Positions 1 through 6,188 of a DNA stretch of 13,423 nt are shown in pieces (positions within the stretch are counted from its first letter, which is position 1; every line of letters starts with the position of its first letter). The translations under genes were made by a program, and so were the position numbers. The DNA comes from an uncultured Prevotella sp. Lineage in GTDB: Bacteria > Bacteroidota > Bacteroidia > Bacteroidales > Bacteroidaceae. Location: NCBI GenBank assembly GCA_900555035.1, contig USJX01000077.1:1-13423 (forward strand). Direction: 5' to 3'. The notes below the pieces were generated by a model. The model was not told where the DNA came from, searched no databases, and was given only the letters and a program-made list of their open reading frames with translations.

Positions 1-959
1 TAACCATATTGGGTCCTACTGCGAGCGGAAAGACGAGTCTTGCCGCTGCCCTTGCCGCCAAGATAGACAGCTTGGATGCTGCATCGTGGGGTGGCAATAC
101 GCAGGGTGCGGAGATTATCAGTGCTGATAGTCGCCAGGTGTATCGTGGCATGGACATCGGTACAGGAAAAGACCTGGAAGATTATACCATTGATGGCAAA
201 CAGATTCCTTATCACCTGATAGATATCTGCGAGCCGGGTACGAAATACAACCTCTTTGAATATCAGCAAGACTTCTATGATGCCTACCTTGATATTCAGA
301 AAAGGGGGGTACTCCCGATACTTTGTGGCGGCACAGGACTTTATATAGAGTCGGTGCTTAAAGGGTATCATCTGTCTCCTGTTCCTCAGAACCAGGAACT
401 TAGAGATAGATTGGCAGGTAAGAGTCTGGAGGAACTCATCGTGATGCTGAAGGAGTTGAAGGCTAAGACGGGTTCGAATATGCACAATCGCACAGATGTG
501 GATACGGTGCAACGAGCTATCCGTGCTATCGAAATAGAAACCTTTAACTTGGAGCATCCGATGCCTGAACGTGAACTTCCTGCAGTAGATTCGCTTATCA
601 TTGGTGTAAGTATCGACCGTGATGCGCGCAGAGAGAAAATTACCCGCAGATTGAAACAGCGACTCAAGGAAGGTATGGTGGATGAAATCGTAACGTTACT
701 GGATAAGGGGGTTCCTTCGGAGAATCTTCTCTATTATGGATTGGAATACAAGTTTGTTACGGAATACGTAATAGGCAAGACCTCTTACGAAGAGATGTTC
801 CGAAGTCTGGAGATTGCTATCCATCAGTTTGCCAAGCGCCAGATGACTTGGTTCAGAGGCATGGAACGGAGAGGTTTCACCATTCATTGGATAGATGCCT
901 TGCAACCCATGGAGCAGAAAGTGGAGCAGGTGATGGAGTTAGTTAAAAATTCAAAGTAA
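1..959 (+). CDS. miaA: tRNA dimethylallyltransferase (MiaA), 5'-truncated by the window edge
   Basis: MiaA transfers the dimethylallyl group from DMAPP to N6 of A37 in tRNAs that read codons starting with U. The frame is open to the left edge. The first visible residues read TILGPTASGKTS, a P-loop that normally lies within about 10-15 residues of the start, so only a few codons are missing. The TTG at 9 is an internal Leu codon and not a start. Other family signatures are SADSRQVYRGMDIGTGK (substrate and phosphate binding), the LCGGTGLYIES segment, VQRAIRAIEI, and FAKRQMTWFRG near the C-terminus. A short extra segment (about DSLDAASWGGNTQG) lies between the P-loop helix and the AEIISADSR strand, where typical MiaA proteins are shorter. 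The next gene starts 5 bp after the stop, so the two are probably co-transcribed. Confidence 0.96.
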   Translation, partial: TILGPTASGKTSLAAALAAKIDSLDAASWGGNTQGAEIISADSRQVYRGMDIGTGKDLEDYTIDGKQIPYHLIDICEPGTKYNLFEYQQDFYDAYLDIQKRGVLPILCGGTGLYIESVLKGYHLSPVPQNQELRDRLAGKSLEELIVMLKELKAKTGSNMHNRTDVDTVQRAIRAIEIETFNLEHPMPERELPAVDSLIIGVSIDRDARREKITRRLKQRLKEGMVDEIVTLLDKGVPSENLLYYGLEYKFVTEYVIGKTSYEEMFRSLEIAIHQFAKRQMTWFRGMERRGFTIHWIDALQPMEQKVEQVMELVKNSK

Positions 960-964
960 GAATC

Positions 965-1897
965 ATGGCAGTGAATGAGAACAAATGGGGACTTCTTTAT
1001 TGTCCCCGAGGCGGTTGGCGTAGCAGCAAGCGCTGGGAAAAAATAGAAAAGGTGCTCAAGCAGCAAGGTGTGGATTACGACTTTGTGCAGAGCGAGAACC
1101 AAAAGAGCGTAGAGCGTCTGGTGAAAATGTTTGTCAACAATGGCTATAAGACGATAGTGATTGTTGGCGGAGATTCTGCGCTCAATGATGCCGTGAATTG
1201 CCTGATGCAGATAAACGAGGAGGAGCGTAACCAGGTGGCTTTGGGAGTGATACCTAATGGTTTGATGAACGACTTTGCCCATTTCTGGGGATTTGACGAT
1301 AGCAACATAGGGCAGACGGTGGCTTGGCTCAAGCAGCGCCGCATTAGGAAGATAGACCTGGGTTGCATCAGATATACCAACAAGAAAGGGGATAAGTGCA
1401 TTCGCTATTTCCTGAATTGTATCAATGTGGGTTTTATCGCCAATATCATGAACTTGCGCCGCAAGACCCATCATGCCTTCGGCTCAAGAACCTTATTGTT
1501 CATCTTCTCGTTTATCCTGATGATTTTTCAGCGTCTGGATTACAAGATGCACATCCATATCAATTCGGATGTGATTAAGCGCAGGGTGATGACGATGTGT
1601 ATAGGCAATGCGTCGGGCTACGGGCAGACCCCTAATGCTGTGCCATATAATGGACTGCTCGATGTATCGGTGGTCTATCATCCGCAGATGACGCAGCTTT
1701 TTGAAGGTATCTATCTCTTTGTAAAGGGAAAGTTCCTCAATCATAAGAGCGTGCATCCTTACCGTACTCGCGAAGTAGAGGTACAGGCTGATCCTCATGC
1801 CTTGATAGGCATTGATGGTAGATTGATGAATACGCCAGTAGGACCTTATAAGGTGACGGCTATCCAGGAAGTCATCAATTTCCTGATACCAGAATAA
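965..1897 (+). CDS. YegS/DAGK-family lipid kinase-like protein with altered catalytic motifs
   Basis: This 310-residue protein has the fold signature of the diacylglycerol kinase / YegS lipid kinase family, which uses ATP to phosphorylate lipids or sphingoid bases at the membrane. The N-terminal nucleotide domain carries YKTIVIVGGDSALNDAVN (about 61-78) and GVIPNGLMNDFA (94-105). The C-terminal beta domain carries GNASGYGQTPNAVPYNGLLDV (214-234) and GIDGRLM (282-288). Several normally conserved positions differ: the usual GGDGT is GGDSA, the GT-ND motif is GLMND, and the usual DGE near the C-terminus is DGR. The overall length is normal, so this is not truncation. It could be an active kinase with unusual specificity or a non-catalytic homologue. 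It lies 5 bp downstream of miaA and is followed by a hairpin terminator. Confidence 0.8.
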   Translation: MAVNENKWGLLYCPRGGWRSSKRWEKIEKVLKQQGVDYDFVQSENQKSVERLVKMFVNNGYKTIVIVGGDSALNDAVNCLMQINEEERNQVALGVIPNGLMNDFAHFWGFDDSNIGQTVAWLKQRRIRKIDLGCIRYTNKKGDKCIRYFLNCINVGFIANIMNLRRKTHHAFGSRTLLFIFSFILMIFQRLDYKMHIHINSDVIKRRVMTMCIGNASGYGQTPNAVPYNGLLDVSVVYHPQMTQLFEGIYLFVKGKFLNHKSVHPYRTREVEVQADPHALIGIDGRLMNTPVGPYKVTAIQEVINFLIPE

Positions 1898-1918
1898 TAT
1901 ATAAGGGTATCATAAGAT

Positions 1919-1959
1919 AATGTGCCATAAGTCATGCTGGCAATGACTTATGGCACATT
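1919..1959 (+). terminator. 17-bp perfect hairpin terminating the miaA / lipid-kinase transcript
   Basis: AATGTGCCATAAGTCAT (1919-1935) pairs exactly with 1943-1959 around a 7-nt loop, followed on the plus strand by a T/C-rich stretch (1960-1997). It lies 22 bp past the lipid-kinase stop and 35 bp from the stop of the convergent Crp/Fnr gene. It could also slow transcription from the other side, but the minus-strand sequence beyond the stem has no clean T-run. Confidence 0.75.
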
Positions 1960-1993
1960 GTTATTCCGTATTTATCTCTTATCTCTTATCTTT

Positions 1994-2698
1994 TTATCCC
2001 ATCTCTGCAATCTTTTTCAACTCTTCTTCATTGATAATTTTTATCTTTCTCACGTTTGTTTCGATAAGTCCGTCAGTTACAAAGGAAGAAAGGGTGCGGA
2101 TGCAGTTGCTGGTCGTCATATTTGCAATGTTTGCCAGGTCTTCTCGGCTCAGACTGCAATCCAGCGTGCAGCCATCTTTGGCCAGTCCGTAAGAATCGAG
2201 CAGGAAGAGAAGAGCTTCTGCAAGGCGGGCACGGATGTGCTTTTGGGTGAGGTTCACCGTGCGGTCATCCGATTTGCCGATTTCTATGCTCAGGTATTTG
2301 ATGAAGTAATGCCCAATGTTGAAGCTTTTCTGTAGCATCTTCATCAATACGGCAAAAGGGAACTGGGCCACCACGCAGTTGTCTAATGACATGGCAGCAG
2401 TCTTGTAGATTTCATCTGCAAAGTAAGCACGGAAACCAAAGAATTCTAGAGGTTTGATGACGCGGATGATCTGGTTCTTGCCAGAGATGCCATCCTTGAA
2501 GATTTTTACTTTTCCCGTCAGCAAGCACATGGCTTTCGCAGGATGCTCTTCGTTTTTATAGATAAGTTCTCCCTTCTTGAACTTTGTCAGTTCAATGTGC
2601 TCAAGCAGTAAATCGAACTGGTCGTCCTCGATACCGCCCCATAATCTGGCAATTGCTTTAGCCGCTTTTTCCTTGTTGCTTTCTTTTTTCTTGGCCAT
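1994..2698 (-). CDS. Crp/Fnr-family transcriptional regulator
   Basis: This 234-residue protein has the two-domain layout of Crp/Fnr regulators. An N-terminal cyclic-nucleotide-binding-like beta-roll (about 19-115; KFKKGELIYKNEEHPAKAMCLLTGKVKIF) is followed by a long dimerisation helix (about 116-148). A C-terminal winged helix-turn-helix follows (about 150-225; SREDLANIANMTTSNCIRTLSSFVTDGLIE), with SNCIRTLS as the likely recognition helix. The cAMP phosphate-binding cassette is not recognisable (FGFRAYF at the equivalent position). There is no N-terminal Cys cluster of the FNR Fe-S type, so the ligand is unknown. The gene is divergent from the glycogen operon and shares a 224-bp promoter region with it that contains a palindromic site, suggesting autoregulation and/or control of the glycogen genes. 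The start fits a well-placed promoter about 40 bp upstream. Confidence 0.88.
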   Translation of the reverse strand: MAKKKESNKEKAAKAIARLWGGIEDDQFDLLLEHIELTKFKKGELIYKNEEHPAKAMCLLTGKVKIFKDGISGKNQIIRVIKPLEFFGFRAYFADEIYKTAAMSLDNCVVAQFPFAVLMKMLQKSFNIGHYFIKYLSIEIGKSDDRTVNLTQKHIRARLAEALLFLLDSYGLAKDGCTLDCSLSREDLANIANMTTSNCIRTLSSFVTDGLIETNVRKIKIINEEELKKIAEMG

Positions 2699-2740
2699 TA
2701 TCCTATTATGTTTACTTGTTCAATTTTCATTATCTGGCTG

Positions 2741-2770
2741 CAAAATTACACAAAATAATTTAAATACAAA
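2741..2770 (-). promoter_or_regulatory. Bacteroidota-type promoter for the Crp/Fnr gene
   Basis: Read on the minus strand, TAATTTTG (2748-2741) matches the -7 consensus TAnnTTTG. It is preceded, after 18 nt, by TTTG (2770-2767) as the -33 element. The predicted transcript starts near 2737, leaving a leader of roughly 40 nt before the ATG at 2698. Confidence 0.65.
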
Positions 2771-2788
2771 CCCAAAAAGCCCAAAAAA

Positions 2789-2804
2789 TATGTTCTATAA
2801 CATA
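2789..2804. promoter_or_regulatory. Palindromic candidate Crp/Fnr operator (TATGTT-N4-AACATA)
   Basis: A perfect 6+6 inverted repeat with a 4-bp centre lies between the two divergent promoters. The size and spacing match the half-site arrangement used by Crp/Fnr proteins (6 bp, N4, 6 bp), and a Crp/Fnr gene is immediately adjacent. The centre (2796.5) is about 60 bp upstream of the predicted Crp/Fnr-gene transcription start and about 80 bp upstream of the predicted debranching-enzyme start. Binding is inferred and has not been shown. Confidence 0.45.
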
Positions 2805-2841
2805 CAAAACTCACTTTTCTTTAAAAAGTATTGACTTTTTT

Positions 2842-2872
2842 TTTGTTATACCGCAAAAAAGTTGTATCTTTG
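2842..2872 (+). promoter_or_regulatory. Bacteroidota-type promoter of the glycogen operon
   Basis: TATCTTTG (2865-2872) matches the TAnnTTTG -7 box, and TTTG (2842-2845) sits 19 nt upstream, a typical -33 spacing. The region between is an extended T-run followed by ATACCGC and an A-run. The predicted start is near 2877, giving a leader of about 45 nt before the ATG at 2923. Confidence 0.75.
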
Positions 2873-2884
2873 ACTGCAATTAAT

Positions 2885-2926
2885 ATGGTCAACAAAAAAG
2901 TTCAAAACCTTAATATAGATCTATGA
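2885..2926 (+). CDS. Possible 13-codon leader ORF overlapping the debranching-enzyme start
   Basis: The ATG at 2885 opens a short frame encoding MVNKKVQNLNIDL and stopping at TGA 2924-2926. The stop overlaps the ATG of the debranching enzyme (2923-2925) as ATGA. The start lies only about 8 nt after the predicted transcription start. The ATGA overlap is the classic geometry for translational coupling, but short AT-rich ORFs arise easily by chance and there is no obvious ribosome-binding site, so this is tentative. Confidence 0.25.
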   Translation: MVNKKVQNLNIDL

Positions 2927-4866
2927 GTTATTTAAAATTCGAAAAGGCCCTGATGACTAACTTACAAGAGTCATTGCCGAAAGAGTTGTTACGTACAAAC
3001 CGCTCGGGTGCTTATTCGTGCTCAACGATTGTAGACTGTAATACACGAAAGTATCACGGACTGCTTGTCGTTCCGGTTCCAGAACTGGACGATGACAACC
3101 ACGTGCTCTTAAGTTCGCTCGACGTTACAGTGGTTCAGCATGGCGCTGAGTTCAATCTCGGATTGCACAAGTACCAAGGCAACAACTACAGTCCGATGGG
3201 TCATAAGTACATTCGTGAGTTTGATTGCGATAAGGTGCCAACAACACTTTACCGTGTGGGTGGTGTCGTCCTCAAGAAAGAGGTAGTTTTCCAGCATTAT
3301 GAGAACCGAATCCTGATTCGCTATACGCTGGTTGATGGTCATTCGGCCACGACACTTCGTTTCCGTCCATTCTTGGCTTTCCGTAGTGTTCGCCAGTTTA
3401 CACATGAGAATTCAACAGCATCTCGTGACTATTCTGGTGTAGATAACGGAATCAAGACTTGCATGTATGCTGGCTATCCAGACCTCTATATGCAGTTCTC
3501 TAAGAAGAACGAGTTTAAATTCTGCCCGGATTGGTATCGCGGCGTAGAATATCCTAAGGAGCAGGAAAGAGGTTATGCTTCTAATGAAGACCTCTATGTG
3601 CCAGGATATTTCGAGATGGGTATCAAGAAGGGTGAGACTATCGTCTTTGCTGCCTCTACTTCTGAAATCAAGACCAGTAGCTTGAAGAAACTCTTTGAAG
3701 AAGAAGTAGATGAGCGTTCGCCACGTGATAATTTCTTCCATTGTCTGGTGAATGCGGCGCATCAGTTCCATCGTCGTGAAAAGAACGACGACCGATACAT
3801 CTTGGCGGGCTATCCTTGGTTCAAGTGCCGTGCCCGTGATACATTCATCTCTCTGCCGGGTCTTACTCTCTCTATCGAGGAGAACGACTACTTTGAGTTG
3901 GTGATGAAGACTGCCATGCGTGGTTACTATGAGTTTATGGAGGGCAAGCCTCTTACGGTTCATATCACAGAAATCGAGATGCCTGACGTTCCTCTTTGGG
4001 CTATCTGGGCTCTGCAGCAGTATGCCAAGGAGACCTCTAAGGAGGAGTGTTACAAGAAGTATGGTCAGTTTATCAAGGACGTGATTCATTTCATCCAAGA
4101 CAACAAGCATCCTAACCTGAAGTTGATGGAGAACGGTCTGCTCTATACCGATGGTAAAGACAAGGCTGTGACTTGGATGAAGTCTACTGCCAATGGTCGC
4201 CCTGTGGTACCACGTACAGGTTATATCGTAGAGTTTAATGCTCTGTGGTATAATGCCTTGTGCTTCTGTGCATCCTTGGCAGAAATCGCAGGTGATGAGG
4301 CTTCCCAGCAGAAATTGCTGGCCAGTGCAGAAATCACCAAGAAGTCGTTCGTTGATACATTCCTCAATGAATATGGCTATCTCTACGATTACGTGGATGG
4401 CAATATGATGGATTGGAGTGTTCGACCAAACATGATCTTCCCAGTAGCATTCGACTATTCTCCTTTGTCGCAAGACCAGAAGAAGAAGGTGCTCGATATC
4501 TGTACGCGAGAACTCCTGACTCCTAAGGGATTGCGCTCACTCTCACCTAAGAGTGGTGGCTACAACCCTATCTACGTTGGTCCGCAGACTCAGCGCGACT
4601 ATGCTTACCATCAGGGTACAGCATGGCCATGGCTCGGCGGTTTCTACATGGAGGCAAGTTTGAAGCTGTACAAGCGTACCCGCTTGAGCTTCATAGAGCG
4701 ACAGATGGTTGGTTATGAGGATGAAATGTCTTATCACTGCCTCGGTACCATCAGCGAGCTCTTCGATGGCAATCCACCATTCTCTGGTCGTGGTGCCACA
4801 TCTTTTGCCATGAATGTGGCAGAGATTCTCCGTGCGCTTGAATTACTAGACAAGTATCAATATTAA
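2923..4866 (+). CDS. Glycogen debranching enzyme (GDE-type amylo-alpha-1,6-glucosidase family)
   Basis: This 647-residue cytoplasmic protein has the bacterial GDE architecture. The N-terminal beta domain (about 18-250) carries NRSGAYSCSTIVDCNTRKYHG. The C-terminal alpha/alpha-barrel (about 280-640) carries AGYPWFKCRARDTFISLPGL (295-314), NGLLYTDGKDKAVTWMKS (404-421), PRTGYIVEFNALWYNAL (430-446), YAYHQGTAWPWLGGFY (560-575) and GTISELFDGNPPFSGRGAT (608-626). The family removes alpha-1,6 branch glucose from glycogen or limit dextrins. Two deviations stand out. The common WGRDT is CRARDT, and the common TWMD, whose Asp is thought to be catalytic in related enzymes, is TWMK (Lys420). Glu612 in SELFDG is a candidate second catalytic residue and is present. 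This is the first gene of an operon with a GT4 and a GH57 gene; a clear promoter lies upstream. There is no signal peptide. The family call is firm; activity is uncertain. Confidence 0.9.
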   Translation: MSYLKFEKALMTNLQESLPKELLRTNRSGAYSCSTIVDCNTRKYHGLLVVPVPELDDDNHVLLSSLDVTVVQHGAEFNLGLHKYQGNNYSPMGHKYIREFDCDKVPTTLYRVGGVVLKKEVVFQHYENRILIRYTLVDGHSATTLRFRPFLAFRSVRQFTHENSTASRDYSGVDNGIKTCMYAGYPDLYMQFSKKNEFKFCPDWYRGVEYPKEQERGYASNEDLYVPGYFEMGIKKGETIVFAASTSEIKTSSLKKLFEEEVDERSPRDNFFHCLVNAAHQFHRREKNDDRYILAGYPWFKCRARDTFISLPGLTLSIEENDYFELVMKTAMRGYYEFMEGKPLTVHITEIEMPDVPLWAIWALQQYAKETSKEECYKKYGQFIKDVIHFIQDNKHPNLKLMENGLLYTDGKDKAVTWMKSTANGRPVVPRTGYIVEFNALWYNALCFCASLAEIAGDEASQQKLLASAEITKKSFVDTFLNEYGYLYDYVDGNMMDWSVRPNMIFPVAFDYSPLSQDQKKKVLDICTRELLTPKGLRSLSPKSGGYNPIYVGPQTQRDYAYHQGTAWPWLGGFYMEASLKLYKRTRLSFIERQMVGYEDEMSYHCLGTISELFDGNPPFSGRGATSFAMNVAEILRALELLDKYQY

Positions 4867-4868
4867 TT

Positions 4869-4875
4869 AAGGAGG
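4869..4875 (+). promoter_or_regulatory. Strong Shine-Dalgarno site before the GT4 gene
   Basis: AAGGAGG lies 7 nt before the ATG at 4883, in the 16-bp gap after the debranching-enzyme stop. A near-perfect Shine-Dalgarno sequence is unusual in Bacteroidota, where AT-rich leaders are the rule, as before the other genes here. It fixes the start codon and suggests high translation inside the operon. Confidence 0.7.
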
Positions 4876-4882
4876 ACGCTAT

Positions 4883-6151
4883 ATGAAAGTATTAATGTTT
4901 GGCTGGGAGTATCCTCCTCACGTATTTGGTGGCTTGGCTACTGCCAACTTTGGTATCACCCAGGGCTTGCATGCCCAGGGTGATGTTGATATTACACTGT
5001 GTCTGCCTCATCCATTCGGTGATGAGGACCGCAGTGCATGTAAATTTGTGGCTATGAACAGTGTGCCTATCGCCTGGCGCGATGTCAATCATGACTATGT
5101 GCAGCAGCGTGTGGGCAACATCATGAATCCTGATGACTATTTCCGCTACCGTGACCACATCTATGCAGACTTTAACTATATGAACGTGAATGACCTCGGC
5201 TGTATGGATTTTGCCGGTGGTTATCCATCTAATCTCCACGACGAGATCAACAACTACAGCATCATAGCTGGCGTTGTAGCCCGTAGCGAAGAATTTGATA
5301 TCATCCATGCCCACGACTGGCTGACATTCCCTGCCGGCATCCATGCCAAGAGAGTGAGCGGCAAGCCTCTGTGCATCCATGTGCATGCTACCGACTTTGA
5401 CCGTAGTCGTGGTAAGGTGAACCCTACCGTATATGCTATCGAGAAGGACGGTATGGACAATGCCGACTGCATCATGTGTGTATCTGAGTTGACCCGCCAG
5501 ACTGTGATCAACCAGTATCACCAGGATCCACGCAAGTGCTTTGCCATGCACAATGCAGTGTATCCATTGAAGCAGGAATGGCAGGACATCCCACGCCCTG
5601 ACCATAAGGGAAAGGAGAAGGTGGTAACCTTCCTGGGACGTCTCACCATGCAGAAGGGACCTGAGTATTTCGTTGAGGCTGCCAATATGGTGTTGCATCG
5701 TACCCGCAACGTGCGTTTCTGCATGGCAGGTTCGGGCGATATGATGGACCAGATGATTTATCTTGCTGCCGAAAGAGGCATTGCCGACCGTTTCCACTTT
5801 CCAGGCTTCATGCGTGGCAAGCAGGTATATGAGTGCCTGAAGGATAGCGATGTATATGTGATGCCATCCGTGAGTGAGCCTTTCGGTATCTCTCCTCTGG
5901 AGGCGATGCAGTGTGGCACACCTACCATTATCTCCAAGCAGAGTGGTTGTGGAGAAATCCTTACCAACTGTATCAAGGTGGATTACTGGGATATCCATGC
6001 CCTGGCTGATGCTATCTACAGCATCTGCCACAACGAGAGCCTGTTTGACTATCTCTCGGAGGAAGGCAGAAAAGAGGTGGACCAGATTACCTGGGAGAAA
6101 GTGGGAGCCCGCATCAAGGACCTCTATCTCAAGACATTGGGATGGAAGTAG
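4883..6151 (+). CDS. GT4-family glycosyltransferase, probable glycogen/alpha-glucan synthase
   Basis: This 422-residue protein has the GT-B fold of GT4/GT5 retaining transferases. The N-terminal domain opens with MKVLMFGWEYPPHVFGGLAT (acceptor/donor Gly-Gly loop at 16-17) and carries IIHAHDWLTFPAG (140-152). The C-terminal donor domain has VVTFLGRLTMQKGPEYFVEA (247-266; Arg253 and Lys258 in phosphate-binding positions) and the EX7E motif EPFGISPLEAM (Glu332, Glu340). All core motifs look intact. It lies between a debranching enzyme and a GH57 protein, so it most likely elongates alpha-1,4-glucan from a nucleotide-glucose donor. In this phylum GT4 proteins in such clusters often take the glycogen-synthase role, although sucrose- or trehalose-type activity cannot be excluded. 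It is cytoplasmic, with no signal peptide. Translation is favoured by a strong Shine-Dalgarno site. Confidence 0.87.
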   Translation: MKVLMFGWEYPPHVFGGLATANFGITQGLHAQGDVDITLCLPHPFGDEDRSACKFVAMNSVPIAWRDVNHDYVQQRVGNIMNPDDYFRYRDHIYADFNYMNVNDLGCMDFAGGYPSNLHDEINNYSIIAGVVARSEEFDIIHAHDWLTFPAGIHAKRVSGKPLCIHVHATDFDRSRGKVNPTVYAIEKDGMDNADCIMCVSELTRQTVINQYHQDPRKCFAMHNAVYPLKQEWQDIPRPDHKGKEKVVTFLGRLTMQKGPEYFVEAANMVLHRTRNVRFCMAGSGDMMDQMIYLAAERGIADRFHFPGFMRGKQVYECLKDSDVYVMPSVSEPFGISPLEAMQCGTPTIISKQSGCGEILTNCIKVDYWDIHALADAIYSICHNESLFDYLSEEGRKEVDQITWEKVGARIKDLYLKTLGWK

Positions 6152-6188
6152 TGGGCTATTAATAATCAAAAATTAATAATTAATAATT

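Noticed and set aside
1972..2000. A short TATCTCT tandem run at the convergent lipid-kinase / Crp junction
   Set aside because: It is only two to three copies of low-complexity sequence and is best explained as the T/C-rich stretch after the terminator hairpin.
3412..4473. A 353-codon open frame on the minus strand opposite the debranching enzyme
   Set aside because: It lies entirely inside a gene with strong family motifs, has no promoter or domain of its own, and looks like a codon-usage shadow.
4892..6169. A 425-codon open frame on the minus strand opposite the GT4 gene
   Set aside because: The plus-strand frame shows clear GT4 motifs in order and an upstream Shine-Dalgarno site; the antisense translation has no recognisable domain and is His/Val-rich, as expected for a shadow of a biased codon pattern.
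6152..6188. Repeated TTAATAAT in the GT4-GH57 gap as a regulatory repeat
   Set aside because: It is short and AT-rich, as is typical of Bacteroidota translation leaders, and no further structure supports a specific site.
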